Below are positions 16,089-24,564 of a stretch of 64,000 bases of DNA, in pieces (positions within the stretch are counted from its first letter, which is position 1; every line of letters begins with the position of its first letter). The notes under the pieces were generated by a model. It made no database searches, was not told the DNA's origin, and was given only the letters and a program-made list of their open reading frames with translations. Source of the DNA: Tichowtungia sp964398915 (GTDB lineage: Bacteria; Verrucomicrobiota; Kiritimatiellia; Kiritimatiellales; Tichowtungiaceae). The stretch lies in the NCBI GenBank assembly GCA_964398915.1, contig CAYNOR010000009.1:41612-105611 (forward strand). Reading direction: 5' to 3'. A program made the position numbers and the translations under genes.

Positions 16089-17689
16089 TGGAAATCGAAG
16101 GCAAATATGTTCCGAACGAGGCTCACTGGCAAAGTGTCAACGGGCAAATGGTTGAAATCTGGCGTCGACTTGGCCGCGATGAGGGAAAACAAATTCCTGT
16201 GCGTCCCGCTTCGCACGTTTTTTCAGATGTTAATCGTGTGGAAATGACGAAGGCGGCACAACAGGAACTGTTGGAAGCGTGGAATAAAACGCTGGAGTGG
16301 ATAGATCGCAATCATTGCGAAATGACCGATCGCGGCGTTGTGAAAATTCCGCACGGGAAAAAATGTGCTCTGAAAATAGACCCTGAAAATCCGTACGAGT
16401 CTGATGTGTTGCGGCGGAATAAACAGGCGGGAGATGCTCTCGTCCGACTTTTTGAAATGCAAAAGGAGTCGTTTGTCTTGGCGATTAACGGGGCGTGGGG
16501 ATGCGGAAAAACTACGTTCCTGGATATGTGGCAGCATCAACTCACCGCAAGCGGGTATCGAATCATTCGTTTCAACGCATGGGAAAGCGACTTTGCCGAG
16601 GATCCTTTGATTTCTGTTCTATGCGAAATTCAAGAAAAGCTTGGCGAGCCGTTTAAACAAAAGCTGGAGAAAACAGCGTCTGAAGTTACCCGTGTTGGGC
16701 TGGGTTTGTTGTTAAAGGCGCTAACGGCAGGCGTTGTTTCAAAAGATGATTTTGATACGTCCGTTTTCGCTGACGGCGCAGAGGTAAAAACTTCCGATCT
16801 TTTTGATGCATACCAAGCACACAAGAACAGTGTCGCAAATTTTAAAAGAATCCTGTCAAAAGCCATTTTGGAAAGCACTGCGACAGGATCCAAGCCGTTA
16901 GTTTTTATCATCGACGAGTTGGATCGTTGCCGACCGACCTATTCAATTGAGCTGCTGGAGCGGATCAAACATCTGTTTGATATCAAAGAAGTCCTTTTTG
17001 TTTTGGCTTTGGATAAGGAGCAGCTCGGAAAATCCATTCAGGCTGTGTATGGAGACATTAACACGGAAGGATATTTGCGCCGTTTTATTGACCTGACCTA
17101 CAACCTGCCGGAGCCGTCACCAAAAGAGTTCATAACAGCCCTGTTGAGTGAAGTTCATTTGACCAATTATTTAGAGAGCCGAACTCAGGATGAAGGGATT
17201 ATAGAATGGATTATCGGAGGGATGACCTATTGGGCCCCCGTTATGAAGTTGAGTTTGAGAGACATAGAACATGTCGTTCGACATCTCGCCTTCATCGTGA
17301 GAACGACTCTACCGCACGAGAGGCTCCGTCCATCTTTGTTGATTTTGATGCTGTGTCTCCGATTTCATAAGGGAGAGGCGTATGCGCAATTCATGAAAGG
17401 AGAATTGTCAGCAGAAACGTTATTGGAACAACTACCTTCGTTCCCTAGCACTCGGGCGGGTTTCAGCGGGCATCGAATCTCTCATTTAAGCTCCGCTATC
17501 TTCTTTGTCATGGATCGGAACAGCGGCGTTGCTGTCGGTGTGCGCAATACTTCTTTATCTGAAGAGGTGCACAGAGCTATTCAGGAGCTGCTTAGTTGGA
17601 ATGGTTGTGGCCGCGATAAAGATGACCGGATTGATGTAATCAAAGACGTTTATAAAAAGATTGAGGCTGGCGCGGCTTTCGCGTGGTAG
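16088..17689 (+). CDS. KAP-family P-loop NTPase
   Basis: A 533-residue KAP-type NTPase. After a ~130-residue N-terminal region rich in charged residues comes the Walker A NGAWGCGKTTFLDMW near residue 137, FNAWESDFAEDPL just after it (a KAP hallmark), and the Walker B FIIDELDRCRPTYSIELLERI near 275, followed by FVLALDKEQLGKSIQAVYG and a YLRRFIDL motif near 335. KAP NTPases are STAND-like ATPases that often act with membranes and in phage defence. No membrane insertion is evident here; the next gene may supply it. The start is a GTG that overlaps the hsdS-relic stop. The gene is more AT-rich than hsdR. Confidence 0.85.
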   Translation: MEIEGKYVPNEAHWQSVNGQMVEIWRRLGRDEGKQIPVRPASHVFSDVNRVEMTKAAQQELLEAWNKTLEWIDRNHCEMTDRGVVKIPHGKKCALKIDPENPYESDVLRRNKQAGDALVRLFEMQKESFVLAINGAWGCGKTTFLDMWQHQLTASGYRIIRFNAWESDFAEDPLISVLCEIQEKLGEPFKQKLEKTASEVTRVGLGLLLKALTAGVVSKDDFDTSVFADGAEVKTSDLFDAYQAHKNSVANFKRILSKAILESTATGSKPLVFIIDELDRCRPTYSIELLERIKHLFDIKEVLFVLALDKEQLGKSIQAVYGDINTEGYLRRFIDLTYNLPEPSPKEFITALLSEVHLTNYLESRTQDEGIIEWIIGGMTYWAPVMKLSLRDIEHVVRHLAFIVRTTLPHERLRPSLLILMLCLRFHKGEAYAQFMKGELSAETLLEQLPSFPSTRAGFSGHRISHLSSAIFFVMDRNSGVAVGVRNTSLSEEVHRAIQELLSWNGCGRDKDDRIDVIKDVYKKIEAGAAFAW

Positions 17690-17705
17690 AAAGAATACAA
17701 ATCAG

Positions 17706-18203
17706 ATGAGCATTGAAGGCATAACAAAAATTTACGATTGGATGGAAAAAGCCCGGCCTGCAAAAGTTTTCTGGGTGATCGTTTTTTTCGTGTATGGTGT
17801 ACTTCTTTTTGAACAGTTCACCGGCCATTACCGTTTAACCCGTTTGGAGAAGTCTATTTCTGTGATGGAGGCCGTACAGCCCGGCCCGGTTCGGGATGCT
17901 GTTCAAACGCAGGTTGAGCAACAGTCCGCCAAGCTATTTGTTCCCAAACAAACCAGTCCGGTTTTGTTACGAATGGCTTGTGGAGGATGGTTGTTCCTAT
18001 TGGGTTTGATCGTAACTCCATTTGCTCCGCAGGGCTTTTGGAATTTTTGTAAGGCGCTGCTTTGTTTTGCATTCGCCGGAGGATTGATCGCTTTGATTCC
18101 TGATTTTCTTCCGACGTGGAAGCATTGTTTAGCGGCGTCGGGTGTTTATCTTTTTGGAATTGGCTTTTCTGCTGTCGATGCGCTGAATGATCCTACTATT
18201 TAA
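17706..18203 (+). CDS. Membrane protein partner of the KAP NTPase
   Basis: A 165-residue protein with one N-terminal hydrophobic helix (about residues 20-38, VFWVIVFFVYGVLLF), a periplasmic or cytoplasmic helical loop of ~60 residues, and three more helices (near 90-105, 112-130 and 138-155). I recognise no family. It starts 16 bases after the KAP gene, and ATG 17706 is the start I prefer: an upstream ATG at 17661 lies inside the KAP gene. The layout TM-loop-3TM next to a NTPase suggests a membrane channel or anchor, which is inference. Confidence 0.7.
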   Translation: MSIEGITKIYDWMEKARPAKVFWVIVFFVYGVLLFEQFTGHYRLTRLEKSISVMEAVQPGPVRDAVQTQVEQQSAKLFVPKQTSPVLLRMACGGWLFLLGLIVTPFAPQGFWNFCKALLCFAFAGGLIALIPDFLPTWKHCLAASGVYLFGIGFSAVDALNDPTI

Positions 18204-18213
18204 GGGCTTTATC

Positions 18214-21200
18214 ATGAAAAAGCACACGGAAATACGGTTTGAAGACGCCATCTTCGCGGAGTTGGTCGGGCAGGGCGGCTATGTCGCGGGCCGTTCGGAA
18301 GATTTCAGCCCGGCGCTGGCGCTGGAGCCGGAGGCGGTGATTTCATTTATCCGCGAGACCCAGCCGAAGCCGTGGAAGGCGCTGTCCGACATTCACGGTG
18401 ACGAAACCGCGAAGGTGGTTTTGGATTCGCTCTGCAAGGAGCTGGAGACGTTCGGAATGTTGAAGGTGCTTCGTCAGGGCTTCAAGTGCTATGGCCGCAA
18501 GCTGTCCGTCGCCTTTTTTGCGCCAAACAATCAGATGAATCCGGAGACGCTGGAGCTGTACGGCAAGAACCGGCTTTCGGTGACCCGTCAGCTTTTTTAC
18601 AGCGACAAGCATAAGAATTCGCTCGATCTGGTGCTGTTTGTGAACGGCTTGCCAATCGTTACCGCCGAGCTGAAAAATCCGATGAGCGGACAGACGGTGG
18701 AGCACGCGATGCGTCAGTACAAAAACGACCGCGATCACCGCGAATTGATTTTCGATTTCAAGAAGCGGGCGCTGGTGCATTTTGCAGTTGATCCCGATCT
18801 GGTGTTTATGACAACCCGCCTTTCAGGTGGGCAGACCCATTTCCTGCCGTTCAATCTGGGCGATCACGGCGGGGCGGGCAATCCGCCCGCTGCGGATGGC
18901 GGCTACTGCACAGCGTATCTCTGGCGCGAGGTGTGGCAGCGGGACAGTCTGCTGGATATTCTCGGACGCTTTATGCACCTGCAAACGGATGAAAAGCGGG
19001 TCGTGACCGATAAGGGCGTCCGGAAGATCAGCCGGGAAGTGATGATTTTCCCGCGCTACCATCAGCTCGATTGTGTCCGCCGTCTGATTGCCCATACCGG
19101 GAAGCATGGCGCCGGAAAAAATTATCTGGTGCAGCATTCCGCCGGTTCGGGCAAGTCAAACTCCATAGCATGGCTGGCACACCGGCTTTCGAGTCTGCAC
19201 GATGCGAAGGACAGTAAGATTTTTGATTCGGTGGTGGTGGTAACGGATCGCCGCGTACTGGATCAGCAGTTGCAGGACACGATTTATCAGTTTGATCACA
19301 AGCAAGGCGTGGTGCAGAAGATCGATGAGGATTCCAAACAGCTCGCCACTGCACTTTCGACCGGCACCCCGATTATTATCACCACCCTTCAGAAGTTTCC
19401 GTTTATCTGCGAGTCGCTGGATAAGCTGAACAAGGAACGCGCTGCCGATGACCGGGTTGAAATCAGTACGAAGGGTAAAAAGTTTGCGGTGATTGTGGAT
19501 GAGGCGCACAGCTCGCAGTCCGGCGAAACCGCGACGGAGCTGAAGGGTATTTTAAACCGTGAGGGCATTGCCGAGGCAGCCGAAATCTACATGACGGAAA
19601 ACGACTGCGAGGATTTGGAAGATGCCGTGGTTTTCCAGATGATCAAACGCGGCAAGCAGCCGAATCTGAGCTTTTTTGCTTTCACGGCCACCCCGAAATA
19701 TAAAACGAAGCATGTGTTTAATGAGCCGGGGCCGTCCGGGGAAGCGCCGTTCCATGAATACACGATGAAGCAGGCGATTGAGGAAAAGTTTATTCTCGAT
19801 GTGCTGGCCAATTACACGACCTACGGAACCTATTACCATCTCGTCCAATCCTCGGAAAATGATCCGCAGGTGGAGCGTAAGAAGACCGCCCGGGAGCTGG
19901 CCCGCTTCCTGACGTTGCATCCGGTCAATCTCCAGCAGAAGACGGAAGTGATGGTGGAGCATTTCCGGACGCATGTCCGGCATAAGATCGGCGGACGGGC
20001 AAAAGCGATGGTGGTGACGGATTCCCGCCTTTCCGCCGTCCGCTACAAGCAGGAGTTCGATAAATACATTGCCGCCAAGGGCTACAAGGACATCAAATCA
20101 CTGGTGGCATTCTCCGGCATCGTGGATGATCCGGATTTTCCCGGCAAAAAGTGGACAGAAACCGGGATGAACGGCGGGATCAGTGAGTCCGAACTGCCCG
20201 AAAAATTTGCTTCGGAAGAATATCAGGTGCTGCTGGTGGCGGAAAAATACCAGACCGGCTTTGATCAGCCTTATCTGCACACGATGTATGTGGATAAAAA
20301 GCTGGCCGGTGTGCAGGCCGTGCAGACCCTTTCCCGCCTGAACCGGATGTGCGCCGGGAAAGAGGATACGTTTGTTCTGGATTTCAGAAACACGACGAAG
20401 GAGATCTTCGACGCCTTCAAACCCTATTATGAAACGACCCCAGCGGACGAGCTGACCGATGCCAGCAACCTCTACCGGCTGCAAGGGCAGATTGCCGAAG
20501 CACATATCGTTTATACCGAAGAAATTAGCGAGTTTTGTGCGGTGTACTTCAAGCCTCGCCGCTATGAGTCGGTGCATGACCACGCGGCGATGAACGGCAT
20601 TCTGGATAAAGCAGTGGAGCGCTTTAAAGAGCTGGATGAGGAGGCTCAGGAAGAGTTTAAGAGCCTGCTGGTCAGCTTCCGCAATCTGTACGGATTTTTG
20701 TCACAGGTGATTCCGTATCAGGATTCCGATCTGGAAAAACTCTATACCTATCTGCGGTTCCTGCTCAGCAAGTTGCCGCGCCGTCACTCCGGCCCTGGTC
20801 ATCACATTGCCGACGATGTGGAGCTTCAGTATTACCGCTTACAGAAAATCAGCGAAGGACAGATCGACTTGAAGTCGGGCGAAGTCAAACCGCTCAAAGG
20901 TCCCGGCGACGTGGGCACCGGACAAAGCGAAGATGAAGAGGTTCTCTTGTCCGAACTGATCGAAATTTTGAATGAGCGGTTCGGCACCGAGTTTACACAA
21001 GCCGACCAGCTCTTTTTCGACCAGATCGGTGAAGAGGCCGTTCAAAACGAACAGCTCCAACAGGCCGCAGCAGTTAATTCTGTCGATGATTTCCGGTATG
21101 TCTTTAACAAAGCCTTCGAGGGGCTGGTGATTGACCGGATGGAAGGCAACGAGGACATTTTCTCCCGGCTGATGGGCGATCCGGAATTTAGAGCCCTTGC

Positions 21201-21246
21201 TTCGGAGCATCTGCTTCACAAAGTTTACCGGACCATCAAAGCCTGA
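18214..21246 (+). CDS. hsdR: Type I restriction enzyme endonuclease/translocase subunit HsdR
   Basis: A 1010-residue restriction subunit. The N-terminal nuclease part contains the PD-(D/E)xK core: DLVLFVNGLPIVTAELKNP near residue 145-165 (ELK at the active site). The helicase motor follows: Walker A HSAGSGKSNSIAWL near 310, DEAHSSQSGE near 430, FTATPKYKT near 490, and the second RecA half with KYQTGFDQPYLHTM and QTLSRLNR near 690. The C-terminal 200 residues are helical. I use ATG 18214 after TAAGGG; the open frame begins at 18187. It completes the hsdM-hsdS-hsdR enzyme, cleaving unmethylated DNA after translocation. Confidence 0.94.
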   Translation: MKKHTEIRFEDAIFAELVGQGGYVAGRSEDFSPALALEPEAVISFIRETQPKPWKALSDIHGDETAKVVLDSLCKELETFGMLKVLRQGFKCYGRKLSVAFFAPNNQMNPETLELYGKNRLSVTRQLFYSDKHKNSLDLVLFVNGLPIVTAELKNPMSGQTVEHAMRQYKNDRDHRELIFDFKKRALVHFAVDPDLVFMTTRLSGGQTHFLPFNLGDHGGAGNPPAADGGYCTAYLWREVWQRDSLLDILGRFMHLQTDEKRVVTDKGVRKISREVMIFPRYHQLDCVRRLIAHTGKHGAGKNYLVQHSAGSGKSNSIAWLAHRLSSLHDAKDSKIFDSVVVVTDRRVLDQQLQDTIYQFDHKQGVVQKIDEDSKQLATALSTGTPIIITTLQKFPFICESLDKLNKERAADDRVEISTKGKKFAVIVDEAHSSQSGETATELKGILNREGIAEAAEIYMTENDCEDLEDAVVFQMIKRGKQPNLSFFAFTATPKYKTKHVFNEPGPSGEAPFHEYTMKQAIEEKFILDVLANYTTYGTYYHLVQSSENDPQVERKKTARELARFLTLHPVNLQQKTEVMVEHFRTHVRHKIGGRAKAMVVTDSRLSAVRYKQEFDKYIAAKGYKDIKSLVAFSGIVDDPDFPGKKWTETGMNGGISESELPEKFASEEYQVLLVAEKYQTGFDQPYLHTMYVDKKLAGVQAVQTLSRLNRMCAGKEDTFVLDFRNTTKEIFDAFKPYYETTPADELTDASNLYRLQGQIAEAHIVYTEEISEFCAVYFKPRRYESVHDHAAMNGILDKAVERFKELDEEAQEEFKSLLVSFRNLYGFLSQVIPYQDSDLEKLYTYLRFLLSKLPRRHSGPGHHIADDVELQYYRLQKISEGQIDLKSGEVKPLKGPGDVGTGQSEDEEVLLSELIEILNERFGTEFTQADQLFFDQIGEEAVQNEQLQQAAAVNSVDDFRYVFNKAFEGLVIDRMEGNEDIFSRLMGDPEFRALASEHLLHKVYRTIKA

Positions 21247-21253
21247 TAGAAAA

Positions 21254-23275
21254 TCAGATCTGAGTTTTGAGCCAGTCGAGGAGGGTGGTGCGGTCGGTAA
21301 AGCGGTCTTCGAGCTGGGCGTCGTAGGCGAGCTGAATCAGTTCGCCCATGCGCGGTCCGGACTCAATACCGAGTTCCCGCAGGTCTTTTCCGGTGACCCA
21401 CCGTTCGGGCAGAATCGGCTCTTTTTTCATTTCTTCGGCTTTTTTGAGCAGATAGTGATAGTTGTCGAGCAGACGATGACTGCCGGAGCAGTCGAGCCGG
21501 TGCAGCTCAAGTTCCAGATCGAAGGTTTCCGCACCCATCAGTTTGCGCAGGGTGGATTTATTCATCTTCTGCACGTCTTTGAAACGCATGTGCCCATCAA
21601 TCGCGATGAGGATTTGTTTAATCTCTTTGACCGGCAGTTTCAGGCGGCGCAGAATTTCTTCAGCCATTTCGGCACTCTTGCGCTCGTGACCGTGGAAACG
21701 CAGACGGTCTGCACCCATAAAGGCTGTCGCAGGTTTGCCGACATCATGCAGCAGAACGGTGTAGGCCAGCAGCTTTTTGAAGCTGGAGGGATGAGCAGGC
21801 TGGAAAGCCTGCTCCACAGGTGAGGCAGGCTTTCCAGCCTGCCTGATCTTGAGCAAGGATCCTTTTCCTGATCTGAAATCGGTGGATGCAAGATGTGCTT
21901 TGACGGGATTTTGAAAAATATAGGCGGTGATTTTTTCAAGAGACGCTTCGCTGCGGATAATATGATCAAAAGATTCATCCATCCAAAGAGCTCCCTTTGA
22001 CCCGGTCACTTTATTGATTTCCCGTGCTGAATATCCTTTCCATGACTGCATTATGCCAGAGAGCGGTTCTCCGGCTGCCGGCGCAACAATCAAATGCACA
22101 TGGTTGGGCATGATGACATAGTCGCCGAGCCGGTAGCGCTCACCATCGAAGTGAAGAAGAGTCTGTTCAACAATTTCAGCAATTTCATGATTTTTTAAAA
22201 CGCATGACCCATATCCTTTATCGAGCCATTCCTGCTGCCGTTCATGATAGAGGCGGGATCGTTCGCTTTCTATCGTTTGAGAAGAAGGATCGGGTTGTTG
22301 CTTGCGCCAGAGTTCCAGTTCTTCCTGCCATTGAGCCAGTTTTTCCTGAGCAATCGAGTCGGCCAGCCGGAAGGTGATAAAATAAATTCTGGAGTCTTGT
22401 TCCCAATGCGGCAGACGGCGGCGGAAGTTGCGGAGAGCGGCTGTTTGTTCCACAGGACGGAAGGGATGAGCAGGCTGGAAAGCCTGCTCCACCTGCGTAT
22501 TCATCAGATTCAGCATGAGGACGGTATGTTCAAAAACATCGCCTTCAGGATGGAACTGCGGCGGTTGCTCCTGTCCAATCATTGGAAGAATTTCGGGGAT
22601 GATACAGTTCATCAGGCCGAGAGCGACCAGTTCGCGCAGCGCATCACCGGGCCGCAGGCTTTCGGTGAGCGTACGCGAAAACTCGTTTTCAATGCGCTCG
22701 GCACTGATTTTTGCAAGAGAGGGCGCATGCTTCTGAATAGCGGCGCGGGTCGCGGGTTCAATTTCAAAGCCGAGTGTATGTGCAAAGCGGACGGCGCGCA
22801 GCATGCGCAGGTGGTCTTCTGTAAAGCGCCGGTCAGGGTCGCCGATCGCCCGGATAATTTTCTTTTCCAGATCAGCCTGCCCCCCGACGTAATCGATGAC
22901 TCGATCTTCGATCGGATCATAGAACATTCCATTGACGGTAAAGTCGCGCCGCATGGCGTCCTCTTCGGCACCGCAGAATTCGATGGAGTCGGGCCGGCGT
23001 CCGTCCTGATATCCCCCATCGGCACGGAACGTGGCGACTTCGGTTTCGGTTCCGTCCTGTACAACGACAATCACGCCGAAGGCTTTGCCGACGGCGACGG
23101 TTTTAGGAAAAAGGGCTTCGATTTGTTCAGGCCGGGCATTCGTTGCGATGTCGTAATCTTTGGCGGGTCGTCCAAGCAGCCGGTCTCGTACGGAGCCTCC
23201 CGCAAAATAGGCTGTAAAACCTGCGGCGCGGATTTGCTTCAAAATGTTTAACGCGGTATACTCCAGACTGTCCAT
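21254..23275 (-). CDS. cca: CCA-adding enzyme (tRNA nucleotidyltransferase) with an in-frame transposase insertion in the HD domain
   Basis: A 673-residue open frame. Residues 1-258 are the class II polynucleotidyltransferase head of a CCA-adding enzyme: GGSVRDRLLGRPAKDYDIAT near 26, RRDFTVNGMFYDP near 108, RFTEDHLRMLRAVRFA near 150, then the HD-domain opening HPEGDVFEHTVLML. Residues 262-490 are a foreign REP-associated transposase. From 490 the enzyme resumes with LLHDVGKPATAF and finishes normally. Removing 225 codons leaves 448 residues, the usual length. The interruption falls between the first histidine helix and the HD pair. Either both parts are made as one fusion, or the HD part is compromised while CCA addition by the head persists. 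No second cca is in the window. Confidence 0.9.
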   Translation of the reverse strand: MDSLEYTALNILKQIRAAGFTAYFAGGSVRDRLLGRPAKDYDIATNARPEQIEALFPKTVAVGKAFGVIVVVQDGTETEVATFRADGGYQDGRRPDSIEFCGAEEDAMRRDFTVNGMFYDPIEDRVIDYVGGQADLEKKIIRAIGDPDRRFTEDHLRMLRAVRFAHTLGFEIEPATRAAIQKHAPSLAKISAERIENEFSRTLTESLRPGDALRELVALGLMNCIIPEILPMIGQEQPPQFHPEGDVFEHTVLMLNLMNTQVEQAFQPAHPFRPVEQTAALRNFRRRLPHWEQDSRIYFITFRLADSIAQEKLAQWQEELELWRKQQPDPSSQTIESERSRLYHERQQEWLDKGYGSCVLKNHEIAEIVEQTLLHFDGERYRLGDYVIMPNHVHLIVAPAAGEPLSGIMQSWKGYSAREINKVTGSKGALWMDESFDHIIRSEASLEKITAYIFQNPVKAHLASTDFRSGKGSLLKIRQAGKPASPVEQAFQPAHPSSFKKLLAYTVLLHDVGKPATAFMGADRLRFHGHERKSAEMAEEILRRLKLPVKEIKQILIAIDGHMRFKDVQKMNKSTLRKLMGAETFDLELELHRLDCSGSHRLLDNYHYLLKKAEEMKKEPILPERWVTGKDLRELGIESGPRMGELIQLAYDAQLEDRFTDRTTLLDWLKTQI
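21788..21817. repeat. 30-bp REP-type repeat, copy nearer the cca 3' end
   Basis: Identical to 22463-22492. It contains the palindrome GCAGGCTGGAAAGCCTGC and is translated as VEQAFQPAHP on the minus strand. Confidence 0.95.
21819..21844. repeat. Opposed REP copy beside the RAYT 3' end
   Basis: Two bases beyond the first repeat, the sequence ggtgaggcagg continues into tttccagcctgcc, an inverted copy of the same palindrome. Together with 21788-21817 it forms an inverted pair, the arrangement (REP/iREP, a BIME-like unit) that RAYT proteins act on. Confidence 0.85.
22463..22492. repeat. 30-bp REP-type repeat, copy nearer the cca 5' end
   Basis: Identical to 21788-21817; the distance between equivalent positions is 675 bp, exactly 225 codons. 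Confidence 0.95.
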
Positions 23276-23301
23276 AAGTGCGGTGAGTTTGGAGTGTACC
23301 T

Positions 23302-24507
23302 ATGAAAAAGTTAATCCTTTTCTCTCTTCTTCTTGCGGTGGCGCTCACGGGATTCGCCCGGGCGGCGGAGAATACATGGGCTGAAAGCCTGAAAAATTTC
23401 AGAATTGTCCGTACCGAATCGGGTTATATGGATGCCGCAGCTTTTTCTGCATTTATTGATCAAGCAGAGGGTGGACGTCCGGAACAGAGCGTTTATGCGC
23501 GGTTTTCAGCTGATCCAATGGTTTTTTTTGAACAGTGGGGGCTGTGGCGGACGCTGTTATTGATTCTGCTTGGCGGACTGGCTTTAAACCTGACGCCTTG
23601 CGTATTGCCGATGATTCCGGTGAATTTGGCAATTATCGGTGCCGGGGCGCAGTCGGCATCCCGCCGCAAAGGCTTTTCGCTGGGTGCGGTCTATGGTTTG
23701 GGCATTACAGTGGTTTACGGTGCGCTGGGACTGGCGGTGGTACTGGGTGGTGCGCGGTTTGGCGCGCTGAATGCCAGTCCATGGGTTAACTTCGGTATCG
23801 CGGCGGTATTCTTCGTTTTGGCGCTTTCGATGTTCGGTGTGCTGCACATAGACCTTTCCCGCTTTCAGACCGGAATGGGCGGCAGGCAATTCAAGAGCCG
23901 GTTTGTCACGGCATTTTTTATGGGTGGTGTTGCGGCATTGCTGGCCGGAGCGTGCGTCGCACCGGTGGTGATCGCCGTCCTGCTGCTTTCAGGAAATTTG
24001 TATGCGCATGGCCTGCAGGCCGGGCTGGCGCTGCCGTTCATCCTCGGACTGGGAATGGCTTTACCCTGGCCGTTCGCGGGGGCAGGGCTTTCGTTTTTGC
24101 CGAAGCCGGGCAATTGGATGGAGTGGATAAAGCGTGGATTCGGCGTGCTGATTTTACTTTTCGCCGTTTATTACGGTCTGCTGGCAGCACGGTTACTGAA
24201 AAATGATGTAACAGCAGTCAGCGGTGGAGAACAGCTCGTGAGCAGCGCGGCCGATTTTCGTAATGAACTGGATTCGGCTTATGCGGACGGCCAGTCTGTC
24301 GTGATCGATTTCTGGGCCGACTGGTGTAAAAACTGCCATGCACTGGATGCGACCTTTGCGGATCCCTCGGTGAAAAAGCGGCTGACGGGCTACAAGGTGA
24401 TCAAATTCGACGCCACCCGTTCTGATGAATCGCCCGCCAAAGAAATCCTCGACCACTTTGAAGTGGTTGGATTGCCGACATGCATCATCCTTCAGCCCGT
24501 CAGGTAG
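23302..24507 (+). CDS. DsbD-like thiol:disulfide interchange protein
   Basis: A 401-residue membrane protein that moves electrons from cytoplasmic thioredoxin to the periplasm. It has a signal peptide (LILFSLLLAVALTGFARA), a membrane domain from ~75 to ~300 with the paired redox cysteines in LNLTPCVLPMIPVN and GACVAPVVIAVLL, and a C-terminal thioredoxin domain from ~315 with FWADWCKNCHALD. It lacks the immunoglobulin-like N-terminal domain of DsbD. The C-terminus stops at VVGLPTCIILQPVR, about 20-30 residues before a thioredoxin fold would normally end, so the last strand and helix may be missing. It is divergent from cca with 26 bp between the starts. Confidence 0.85.
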   Translation: MKKLILFSLLLAVALTGFARAAENTWAESLKNFRIVRTESGYMDAAAFSAFIDQAEGGRPEQSVYARFSADPMVFFEQWGLWRTLLLILLGGLALNLTPCVLPMIPVNLAIIGAGAQSASRRKGFSLGAVYGLGITVVYGALGLAVVLGGARFGALNASPWVNFGIAAVFFVLALSMFGVLHIDLSRFQTGMGGRQFKSRFVTAFFMGGVAALLAGACVAPVVIAVLLLSGNLYAHGLQAGLALPFILGLGMALPWPFAGAGLSFLPKPGNWMEWIKRGFGVLILLFAVYYGLLAARLLKNDVTAVSGGEQLVSSAADFRNELDSAYADGQSVVIDFWADWCKNCHALDATFADPSVKKRLTGYKVIKFDATRSDESPAKEILDHFEVVGLPTCIILQPVR

Positions 24508-24564
24508 AGGGCAATATTTTTAGTGGGATTAAAGCCGGTTTTTCTGTAGCTTTCGACCTCAATT

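Larger units (their letters stand above)
21788..22492 (-). mobile_element. RAYT (TnpA_REP, Y1 transposase) unit within cca, with its REP repeats
   Basis: The central part encodes a REP-associated tyrosine transposase of the IS200/IS605-like Y1 family. Visible marks are IYFITFRLADSI, the HUH metal motif MPNHVHLIV, and the catalytic tyrosine region EKITAYIFQNPVKAHL. The frame is open from end to end and continuous with cca on both sides. It is bounded by identical 30-bp repeats at 21788-21817 and 22463-22492, each containing the palindrome AGGCTGGAAAGCCT, plus an opposed copy at 21819-21844. Both bounding copies are read in the same frame as VEQAFQPAHP. Whether it is still active is unknown, but no catalytic residue looks missing. 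Confidence 0.9.
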
